64,000 bases of DNA. It comes from Apostichopus japonicus. Lineage: Eukaryota > Echinodermata > Holothuroidea > Aspidochirotida > Stichopodidae. Both the position numbers and the translations under genes were made by a program. Each line of letters opens with the position of its first letter. Position 1 is the stretch's first letter. This document shows, one piece after another, positions 1 to 11,200 of this stretch. A model generated the notes under the pieces. That model did not search any database, was not told the DNA's origin, and saw nothing but the letters and a program-made list of their open reading frames with translations. The stretch lies in the NCBI RefSeq assembly GCF_037975245.1, contig NC_092575.1, positions 8,526,001 through 8,590,000 on the forward strand. The letters are read 5' to 3'.

Positions 1-391
1 CACGAGAATTGTGAATTTTCAAATTCTGAACAAATGATGGGCTTAAAACCTTGAAAAGTGGGGCTTACGGGTATTGTGGGCCGCGACGTAGAATCACCTA
101 CAAAAGCAATGATCCACAGGAGATGCGATGCGGTCGAACATGATGTGTGACTGGTGACAATCTTCAAAAAGGTTATGGATGGAAAAAAAAACTATTGGGA
201 AATTCTTGGTTCTCAGGCAAAAGTGTACATCTGGTTGGTCATTTCAAGCCCGAGAAGTGCCATTTCCGGTGATCTGGGGGGTATCAAAACCAGAAATTTT
301 CATGTACGCTGCGCGCCAACCAATGGTGGCGCTCCGCTTAGATAGTAATTCGTGCCCCCTGGGGTAAGAAAATCCTGGATACGCCCCTGGT
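1..391 (-). mobile_element. hAT-type element fragment, continuing off the window
   Basis: Read on the minus strand from 391, it starts CAGGGGCGTATCCAGGATTT, a typical hAT end. It then has a module at 299-346 with a short hairpin (GCGCCACC...GGTTGGCGC) and flanking sequence that matches, on the opposite strand, the module at 611-710 in the neighbouring element. The other end is beyond base 1, so no target duplication can be checked. Confidence 0.5.
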
Positions 392-561
392 TAGGTGCTG
401 GCAAGCATATCAGTAATTGGGGGTCAACTGATGCCCCATGCCCCTTCCCATTGGGGCTGCCACTGTTTGAGGTAGGCGTGTAATTGCTCACCAGTCATTG
501 AAACTATTACAATAAACTATTACACACATGATAAAACGACAGCACTGCTGTAAGTTTCATA

Positions 562-1645
562 CAGGCGCGGCGGAACGGAAAAATTATTGGGGGGGCTAAT
601 GTGTGGAGACTATCTAAGCGGAGCGCCACCATCGGTTGGCGCGGAGCGTACAAGAAAATTTTGGGTTTTTTCAAACCCCCAGATGGCCGGAAACGGCACT
701 TCCCGAGTGTTTTATGCTGCAAATACCTAGCCCTAAAATATGGGTCTCAAGCCTGCAATTTCTCAGATTGCACGTAAAAGTCTGTATAAAATATTGTAAT
801 TTGTATATTCGATGGTGTTTTAAGAGAGTAGCTATTACTCGTAGTGTACTCGCAAAGACGTTTTTGAGTGTAGTAAGGGCAGTGGTGGAGCTAGGGGTAT
901 TGGTCAGCGGGGTCAAGAATGGTCTGTAGGGGCGCTTTCGACACTATCTAAGCGGAGCGCCACCACAGGTTGGCGCGGAGCGTACAGAAAATTTTTGAGT
1001 AAAGATACTCCCTAGATTGCAGGAAATGACCCTTTTCGGGCCTTGCTAATTTGCAGATAAACGGAGAATAAATAGGTGTCGTCGCCATTTTGTCGGAAAA
1101 TTACACCAACAGAATATGACAAATGTCAATAGGTATATGAGAGCGCAATAAAATAGTCAATAATCGCGAATAAGTAAAAAGTAGTGAAAAGCTGAAAAGG
1201 TCGCCAGCAGTCCATTTGAGTCCGTCAGGGGGGGGGGGGGCATCCGCCCCTGACTGTATATATGGACGCTCCGCCACTAAGTAAGGGGATGTTGGAGAAC
1301 TGGCTGAAATGAGGCAAGTCATTGGCCTAAGACGAAGTTGTGTTACGCTTACCGGTACTCACACTCACTGCTTCCACTTTTCACGGGGCGTGAAGACGCG
1401 GTTGGGGTGACAATGTGGTCTATAGCCAGGGGACGGGCCGAGGGTCCCCCAGCAATTACTAAAATTATTACACCTATATAGTATACGTGTGCATCAGACA
1501 GATCGACAAGTATGCATTGAAAAATGGACAAATGCACGTTTCGGAGCCTTGGTAAATATTGGGGGGGCTTATCATGCATTTGCCCCCTCAACTTTTTCAT
1601 TGGGGGGGCTGAGCCCCCCCAAGCCCCCCCGTTCCGCCGCCACTG
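562..1645 (+). mobile_element. Non-autonomous hAT transposon, 1,084 bp, with perfect 8-bp target duplication
   Basis: The left end is CAGGCGCGGCGGAACGG and the right end is CCGTTCCGCCGCCACTG, imperfect inverted repeats of hAT type. The direct repeat GTTTCATA lies at 554-561 and again at 1646-1653. Inside are two copies of the GCGGAGCGCCACC hairpin module (about 611-710 and 943-1050). At about 1200-1280 there is a further hAT-end-like stretch on the minus strand (TAGTGGCGGAGCGTCC), which may be a nested insertion. No transposase reading frame is visible. Confidence 0.85.
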
Positions 1646-1653
1646 GTTTCATA

Positions 1654-2268
1654 CCCGTGTAGGAAAGAATGACTTCTAATATTTAGATCGTACTTAATAA
1701 TTAGTGTAAAATGCCAATGGTCAGAAGGTCAGTGATGTTCAACAAGATGTTCAATATGGCCCGTCGCAAACTCCACCTAAATCGTAAGGATCATGAATTT
1801 CAGACTAGGTGGTTGTAAGAGAATGTGTCTACGCAGTGATGACATGGCAAAGCGGTCATATATCCAAAGTTTGGATGAGACAGATCTGCCATTCCATTCA
1901 TGGATTGTGTAAATGTATTGACCTTGCAATGGCACCAATTGGCCATATAGAATCATGGGTATTATTATCCTGGCACTTCTATGGTAGAATATTACGAGTA
2001 TATTCCGCTTAGCAGACGACATCTTAGTTTCAACGCAACCTTTGACCCAACCGGTTAAGCTCGCAGCCGCAGATCTACGGAGACGATTCTCTAAGGTTCA
2101 AGAATTACCAGAAATGAGATCTAGGCTTCGGCGAATATCAACAGCAAAATTCATACTTTGCACCAACTGTTTTCTCCAGTGTTTGTCAGAAAGATAAGTT
2201 TCGCTTCTTGTAGAAGTAGTGTAAATGACACTATTTAAGAGTTATTTGCTGTCAATCGTGAATTCAAA
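1654..2268 (+). promoter_or_regulatory. Presumed promoter and 5' UTR region of the syntaxin gene
   Basis: This is the non-repetitive sequence between the hAT element and the start codon. I see no clear TATA box or other decisive promoter motif. The transcription start is not identified, and an upstream non-coding exon cannot be excluded. Confidence 0.35.
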
Positions 2269-2298
2269 ATGAGGGACCGGTTAGGATCATTGAAACGG
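2269..2298 (+). CDS. Stx1: Syntaxin exon 1 (N-peptide, residues 1-10)
   Basis: Encodes [10 protein letters not shown] and ends at a GTAGGT donor in phase 0. Human STX1A exon 1 also contributes exactly ten codons ending in phase 0. The Asp-Arg at 3-4 and Leu8 match the Munc18-binding N-peptide of syntaxin-1. The start is supported by an A at -3 and by an in-frame TAA at 2236-2238, eleven codons upstream with no other ATG between. The exon is too short to show up as an open reading frame, and it was found by searching for the N-peptide followed by a donor site. Confidence 0.88.
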
Positions 2299-5200
2299 GT
2301 AGGTGAACATTTACAAAGTCAACGCCCAAAGCAGTGTCTAACTGTGCTAGCCTAGCACAGCCTAGCCATTAGACCAGTATTGGCAGCATTAGGCTACCAT
2401 TACCGATACTGGCAATAGTCTAGTTATCTTAAGAATTAACATTGCACTGAATTTTAAGTTTATTGCCGCAGTAGACCTTAAATCGTACGCAAAAGAAAGG
2501 TCTAAATTGTATTTTTGAAGGCTAATAACCATTGATATTTAAAAACTTCCATTTTGATCATTCGCATTAGCCTAGCCAAGATAGCCTAGGTCTAAGTGGC
2601 AAAGAAGCCTAGCCTATAGGCCTAAGTATCTTATTCTTAGTGTAACTAATAGATAGGCTATATTTTGACTTAACTTTAAGGCCTGGAATGTAAGGCCTAC
2701 TTAGTAGGTAGGATAATCGGCAGGCCTGGACAAATCACGATTGGTGAATAGAATTTTCGCTTTGACAAATAGAAAATGAATGAGTGACTGTGGGCTAGTC
2801 ATACCCAATATTAGCAAGACTATCGTTACAAACATTTCACAGAATGATAAAAGCAGTACCATGGTGGAGTTTAAGTTGTATACTGACATTTGTCAGCACT
2901 GACCAATCAGTGTGAAGTAACTGTAAAATGGTTGGCTATCAGTATCTGCACGTGCATTATGTTCGGGACTTTTTCATGTGCGGAGGTTGTCTAAGAACTT
3001 CAAGGATTTATAAACATACAGTGAAACATCATTTAAAATCTAACATAACAATTTATTACAAGGAACGGTTTGAGCTTACGAACTAGGTAATTTGTTGTAT
3101 AGGCAATATAAAGCTTTGGGTATGTCTCAGTCACGCTGCCATAAAGTAGAGCTTTTAGAAACTCATTACTCCACAAAAGCAGATACACAAGCCAAGGTAA
3201 CACCACGTTACAAAACAAGCGCTTGATAGATTCCATATTCCATGTATGAGTTTCAACAGTTAAAAAATGCGAACATTTCTACATTCTCAGTACCATATAT
3301 ACATGCATACAATATGTATCGTACATGTTAGTGTGCATCACTAAGTTTGCTCCATGCGTAGTGTCATTGGTCTGCTAAAGAGAACTAAGTCACACAGGGA
3401 ACTATGTGACTGTAAAACTTTCATAACATGATCTTTTTTCCCTGCACCTATGGGGTAAATCATGGCTGAAGATAAACAATTGAGTATGCACATTAGAGTA
3501 ACAAGGCAATCGAGGCTAATGAGTTTAGGCATATATCAAAATTAGGAAGACTTTACCATCTGTCAAGTACTTGTGTTCTTACCAGGCCATATTATCCCCC
3601 CCCCCATTTCTTGGGGTCCAATCTTCTTGGGAGGGGGCAAATATATTTTTCAGCCAGTTTGTTTGAATTCAAATATTTTTGAGACCGTCAGGCACAAATT
3701 TTATAACTCCACAACTTTAAATCAGATTGAAAACAAACTTGGAATAAAATTGTTGCTTGATTAGCTGGTACATGTAGGCCTAAAGTTTAGGGGACCATCT
3801 GTGCCCCTAAATATTTCAGCACATTTTTGGGCCAGTTGGACCCAAATCTGATTTCCACTTCAAATGCATTTGAGACACATTCTTTGGGTCGGAATTTGTG
3901 GACCCACACTTTTGTGGTTCAATTTGGAGTGGGGGGGGGGGCAATATATTTTTGAGTCAGTTTGTTTGAGCCAAATATTTTCGGAACCATTTAAGTGCAA
4001 AATTTTATGGTTCCTGATTTTTTGGAGGGCCAAAATATTAAAATTGAAGTAACTCCACAACCATATATCGGGTTCTATTTACACTTGGATTACATTTGGA
4101 TACATGTAGTAGGCCAAACATTTTTGGGACCTTGATGACCCAAAACAATTCTGGGGGTATTTTAGGCCGGATGGGCCCAAAATTTATTTCCACCTCAAAT
4201 GCATTTTTGGACACATCTTTGGCCCAGATTCTGTGGGCCCACTTTTTGGGGATTCAATTTTTGGGGGCAAATATAGTTTTAAGTCAGTTTGTTTAGGTTG
4301 AATATTTTTGGACATACTACTGTATGTCGTTAAATTGACTTTGTCAACATGATAACTGATACCTTCTTCATATATTGCCACATTATTCAATAGACGATCC
4401 CTATTCATTTTAGTGTGCACAAGTTCATGAATATTACCATGTATGGCTTACGACTCTATGAGTATGTTCCAACATCGAAACCACTAAACATCATTTTCTG
4501 GTTTTCTTTTCCTATGATAAATGATTGTCAAATTGTAAAGAAAAGAAAAGACATTTTTTGCTGAATTGCCCTGATGACATCCATTCTGCTGTCGCCATAT
4601 GAATTTACAAAATATCAGAAAATTTGCCAAGTTCACACCTTTGCAATGCAAATTCCTGTAAGGATATATCACCTCAAAATTAAGAACATTTTCAGCTATT
4701 TTGATTGTAATATTTTATTTAACCAGTTATCAACAATAAGAAAAGAAAGAAACCACTAAATGTTTGAAAACATTAACTTTCTCTTATTCAGGGGGAAGAA
4801 GAAGATGATGCTAATGATGTTTCTGTTAACATCGATAGTGGTGAAAATTATATGGAAGAATTTTTTGCTCAGGTGAGTAACTATGCCTTTGACAACATAA
4901 TTGTAACATTCGGTAAACATACTGTCGGTAAACATGTTTTGTGCATTTGAAGTTGCAAGAAGTTTTTCACGAAAAGGTTAATGATAGTGTTGATACTGTA
5001 AGAAATGAGCCAAGGTACAAAAGTGCTCACCTTAGTACTATGAGCTAGGCTAGTTAGTGTGAGTAACTCTACTCCTCAAGAGGCACTGCTCCTGCTTAGG
5101 AGTCAAGATAAGACTCCTGCTAATTTGGGGTTGTGACTCCAAATCTTTTGTAAAAAGCTCTTGCTTCATCTGTGCAGGGCTGGAAAACCTTGCGAACTTT

Positions 5201-8200
5201 CCGAACCAGGTTCGTGGAAATCCGCGATGCTCACAGGAAATCTAGCCTGGCTAGAAAAAAAAATAAAAACGGATGAAAAATGAAAAGAAAAAGAAAACAA
5301 GATAAAAAAGAGAAAATCTGTGAATAACAAAATGTACAATTTCACAAGAAAAGTTTCAGAAACAATAGGAAAGTAATCAGAGAGCGTACTGTCAAGTTTA
5401 GTCACAATACCAACAAGTAATGATGTGCCCCCAACCCTACTCACAAGGGCAATGTCAATGGCTATTTTCCCCACTTCGGGTATACGTGTCACACGGACAG
5501 CCACGGCCCAGCGCAGGAAGGTTGCTGTGATATTAACTTTTATAATCAGCCGTGGGAAATGTTTTGAACAATTTATTGTCATTCCACATTTAGTAAACAT
5601 TTCTTTCGTATGAATTTGACTTCAGTTCAGTGTTCCCTCAGAGGTGTGGGATTCCCTTCAACTGACTCAGTAATCCTGCAAAGAAAAAATTTGTCTGCTG
5701 GAAATCCCCGCATCATTTCCTTGTATTCGCTATAAGGTTATACTCAATGCACAACTTATTCTCTTGATTGTATAAAAATGAAAACTTGAAATGTAAGGTG
5801 GTAGATCTTTCAAATTTTACGAAAGATGGAGCAAAAAACTAAATTCTAACGAAACTGGTGTTAGGCGGGGGAATAGAAAGTATTTTCTAGAGTTTAACAA
5901 AAATACGAGAAAAAAAATAATATTCTACCATAGTTAGGTGAATAGCAAATAGCGATACTACCCGGTTCCTAATTTATTACCCGAATCTTACGCAAAGTGT
6001 GATATTTTTTATTTTTTTTGGAAACCGATTGTTAAGCAGATTTCCCATTGACTTAGTGTGGTGTTAGGCTACGATGTGGTCGAAGATAACAGCAATAACA
6101 ATTCCATGGATATCTTATAACTGCGTCACAATTTCAGCTAATAAACAGATGGCTAGGCTAGATTACTAAAATATAATAATCGCAAGTGGCTTTTTACTTT
6201 TTCCAAATGCGATCAAATTGCGCGAATCGCCCAATCTCGCCGCTAATGCCTGCATAATAGATAGTAGTAGTAACAACTGTTTAAGAGCTAAACTGGATAT
6301 TTATATGGTCTGATCCCATAGAGGTGGAGAGCAAGCATAAGCAGCGGCGGGAGTGCGATGTTAGTAGTGATGTTAATAATATGAAGTTATTATCAAGTTA
6401 ATGAAAGAAACAAAAGCAAATAGAAATTATTGAGGAAGGTTTTATACCTTATCTTACACCAACGTACACCAACTGTACCCGGTTCGCGATTTTTGGACCT
6501 GTGTAAACACTAATAAATGAGAACAATATGCTTCAAGGTAAAAGAAAGGATGGTATCAGCTACAAGTTGCCCTTATATATATTTTATTCCTTGCCTAAGG
6601 CAAAAATAATCTCTGGGATGGTGATGGTGTGTGTGTCTCTATATGACACCTGCATTTAAACACAAATAACTCAAAAAGTTCATCAGGGATAATTTCATAC
6701 TTGGTATGTGGATCTGTCTTATTAAGTACAAGAACCCTGCTCTTTCTGTGAAGGTCAAGTAATTTTAGGTAAAAACCAGTCCAAGTATCAGAATTTTTTA
6801 AGCATGCACTCAAACACTCAAACACATTACTCAAAGGTGCATAGTTGGTGAAGTTCATACTAGGTTAATATACAATAGGTCTAAAACTTATAGACATGAT
6901 AAGTGAGTTTCATAACTGCAAAAGTTACCCTTAGGTGATGTCAAACTCTAATTTGATAGATAGGTCCACGTTTGTACAGTGCTGATCAGTAACATTGGTC
7001 AACAGTCAACACATAAGAATCTTGCTTGTAGTGTTACCATACAGTACAAAATGTAAGGAATCACTAAGCCAACTGGCTTTTTGGTTCTGCTTAAATGTGA
7101 CTAGACTGATTATAAAATATACCTCTTGCAAAACTTATCAAAAAAGCCTCTTTTTAAGCTTGTTACCAATAAAACTTGGCAATGCCAGTAGCAATGGCTC
7201 TCTCAGAAATGTTTTTATTAACCATAATAAATTTACATATAGTAGGCTGTGATTTGCATCTGGTTGTGGTTTTAGTGCAGTTTCTGACAACCCAGCTTGA
7301 ACACAATCTGTGGCACTAGATTAGTTTGGATAAATGTCTCAAGCTTGGACGTTTACAATCTGTTACATTACAGTACAAAGCAACACTCAAAAACCTTCAT
7401 ACTAAGTATGCGTAATATGACTTATAGTAGCCTCTGTTGCATAGATGAGAATCAGGAATGAAGTTATCATCGTCATTATCCTGAAAAGTCAGTCTAAAAT
7501 CTGGTAAGCAGCTATTAAGACTATACCTGTTATGAGAACACGAATGCCATAGAATTGTTGTAGAGAATTGCACCAGTTATAATTTAAATTCATGGGAAGT
7601 ATAATGTTTGTATGGTATTTTTCTGAATTTTCATTTTCAATACAGGTTGAAGAGATCAGATCAAACATAGACAAGATATCTGAAAATGTAGAGGAAGTGA
7701 AAAAGAAGCACAGTGATATTCTGTCTGCTCCTCAACAGGATGAGAGTAAGTTTATCTCCACTTATTTGTGACATTATTTTATTATAAGCTTGAAGTGCCA
7801 ACTTCAGTAACTACAACTTATCCTTGAGCAATGATCGCAGAAATGAAGTAAAAATGTACTTTTCACTTTAGTGGAAATATCTGATCCTGATTAGAATGTT
7901 GGGATTCTCCTTATCTTTATAACAATACAATGCAAATACCATCATTGCCATTCCTATTAACGTACTGTACAAATGGCAAAAACGCTGTTAACTTAGATTG
8001 TGCATATTGTAGCAAGAAACATATAATAAAAAGTTAACACATAATCAATTTGATGTTTTCCCTACAAATGTGTGCATCAGGTCACGACAATAATAGTCGC
8101 CAACTTGCAGAATTTAAGCTTTGGCGAATAGAAAATGCACAACGCTCAACATTTTGGCAAGTGTTTCGTGGACTCAGTCAAACCCCATTATTAGGGAGAC

Positions 8201-11200
8201 CATCATTGCAAACATTTCACAGTATGATAAAGGCAGTACCTTGGCAAACTTGAAAGCAAGCTTAAGTTGTAATCTGAAATTTCTCAAATGGCCAATCTCA
8301 ATGGCCACTCTCAATGGAAATTAACTGTGTAAAATGGTTTGCTATCTGCACATGCATTATTCAAGGGAATTTTTCATGGTAAAACTAAATCAAACCTAGC
8401 ACTTTTGGACAAGGTATTTTCTCTTTTCGCAAAATTTCGTAAGCACTCACGTGACTGCAGGTCACCCTGTAACTTACAGTGCATGTGCGGAGTTGGTTGA
8501 GGAAAACTTTTGATCAAGCTTTTCACTTCAGCACTAACACTACGCCGATAGGACACTCTGTGATACTGCTAAAATCAAAATGCAAACGAATTGTGTAGAA
8601 GGAGGTTGCCAAAAAATAAAGGTTCTTTATGTTTCCCAGCCATTAAAACGGAGGAAAAACATTGCAGGCTTTGGATTAAATTTGTAAGTAGCACCCGCAA
8701 AGACTTTCTCGCTCACAGGGCTTTCCAAAGTCTGCAGGCGAATACAGTATATGTTCAGTGCACTTCTACACAAGCACGTACAGTATTATAGGCAGTATCG
8801 TCTACGCAGAGGCCCTCTAAAGGTCATGTTTCCCTAAGTTTGATATATGCCTAAAATTTCATTAGCCAGATTTGCCACTTAATTTTAATGTGCATATTCA
8901 ATTGTTTATCTTTAGCCATGATTTACCCCATACCGTAGGTGCAGGAATAAAAGATCATGTTACAAAAGAGTACACTGTACAATAGGCCCTGTGTGACTTA
9001 GTTCTCTCTAGCAGAACCAACTACTGTACACTACGCACAGAGCTAACTTAGTGATACACACTAACACGTACGGACGATATGTATTGTAGGCATGTCTATA
9101 ATGTACTGAGACCGTAAAAAAACTTCGCATTTTTAAACTTTGGAAACTTGTATATGGAATATGGAATCTGTCAAGAGCTTTTTGTGTAACATGGTGTTCC
9201 CTTGGCTTGTGTATCTCCTTTTTTGGAGTTGTGAGTTTCTGAGAGCCTTACTTTATGGCAGCGATTGAGACATACCCAAAGCTTTATATTTTGTGGATTT
9301 GATTAATATTGCATCCTCTGACTGGAAACTATATATATTTTTTAAATCCGCCTCCAGCTACCTGTATGCCATTGTAACTGTTCTGTAAGAAGAATGGCAA
9401 GGAATCGCTTAGGCTGTTGGCTTTCTAGTATAACAATGTACAATTTAAGAGTGTGATTTCTTAAATAAATACCTGAAATGGTTTTAAATAATTCATAACC
9501 AGTTTGCAACACTCCTAGTGGAATAACTTTAAAGGAAATTTCATTGTTATTTTAATAATTCATATTTCATCATTTTCAGAACTAATCGCTGCTATAATAT
9601 CAGAATCACATTATGTTATTGGACATGTACATCTAGAACAGTATGTGTGCATGGAAGGATATTTTGTATGACTTTCTAATGTGGCAGATTTTTTATGACT
9701 GTGTCTAATGCTACTGTACTGTATGCTGTAATTTTTGGCACTCACTTTCACAGTGCTTCTCCACACAACTGGTCATAGAGTTAAAACAACAATATTGGTA
9801 AATCTCTATTGATCCAAAATGACTTCTAGGGCTGGAAAGTGACAAGCAGTGGAAGCTTCACGCATTGGGCTGAAAACATTGAGTAACAGTGTATTGCAGT
9901 AGCACTGCTCAAATCAATAGCTGCAGTGCTACTGTGGGGTCTTTAGTATAATTAATTTCAGTGACAGAGTAGTGAAATGCAAGTGAAGAACCAAAAATAT
10001 AGTACTGTACGTATACATGTAACAGCCCTGTTGACTTGTCTGTGTAGTAACAAGTGCTAGTACTGTAAACAGAAGTTGATAAGCTATGGAGAGGTGTGTT
10101 AGTTACATGAATATAACTAAACAAGTTCATATATGGTGCAGCATACATGATATGACTGAAACACTTCCTCCTATAATTATGAAAACTGCTTAAAAGAGGA
10201 CATTCGGTATGCTGATATAAGAAATTGACAATGATGTTTGTTCAATGTCATTTAATAAATTTGTATCCTAATGGTGTTATGAATTCAGCGCATATTAATT
10301 TATTCCTCTGAAATAAAATTATCATCCATCAAATGGATTGAACATTATGTTGGGTCATTTTCTATGTCAGTGTTAACAAGGTAACAAGACTGGGACTTGT
10401 CAAACTAAACCCCCATTTGACCTATTTCTTATGATTGTGAAGAAATGCTTCCAAACATTTGACAAATCTTTGCAGAAAAAGCATATATATCCTGTTTATG
10501 TAAATAGTCAGAATTATATGCAATATGAATATATTTGGATAAAACAAAATCATCAGGTTGGCTGAAAAATGGAAAATTTACAGTTAACAAATGTTTTCAG
10601 TATTCAAAATTTGTTGGAGGTCAATTGTCATCTATGGTCAACCTTTCAAAGGCTAAATCCTTGTAGACCAAGTGAAACTTGGATGAAGTTTGTACTTATT
10701 AGATATGAAGATGCACCACATCAAGTTTAAGTATCCTATTTAATGTGATGAGGTCAAAGGCCATTTGAGGTCAAACTTTTAAGCCTTGTAAACACCAAAA
10801 CTCACAAAGTGAAGCTTTAATGATACTGTATATTGTATATAGATTCCTCTTGGTGAGTAACAGAACCCTATTGAAATTGTTGTATAATGTCATCTAAGGT
10901 CAGAAGTCTAAAACCATTTAAAATAATATTTGGCACTAATTTTTAAAGCTAGGATGAATTTCAACTGGAATGTAGATGCTACAGTAGGGAGGGCAAGAAT
11001 CCTATTGAAATGAAGGTCTATGGCCAACTTTGGTCAAAGTCTGAAACCTTGTATGCACATAATAATTGCTAATGGAAAGCCCAATTGAACTTGATATGGA
11101 TCCACCTTATTAAAGGATGACTTTTGCCAACAAATATGTGAGTGATAGTAATGTTTCTGCATTAATACGGTATTAGCAGAGGACAGCAATGTTATTAGAG

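Larger units (their letters stand above)
2299..4791 (+). other. Intron 1
   Basis: 2330-2700 is rich in CTAGCC/TAGGCC words. A dispersed repeat lies at about 2790-3540 and a 0.3-kb tandem repeat at about 3590-4320. 4330-4780 holds nothing recognised. Confidence 0.85.

Noticed and set aside
5166-5600. 144-residue minus-strand open frame
   Set aside because: It lies in a dispersed hAT-like repeat, is rich in Phe/Ser/Leu from an A-rich tract on the other strand, and is not preserved in the second copy at 35.9 kb.
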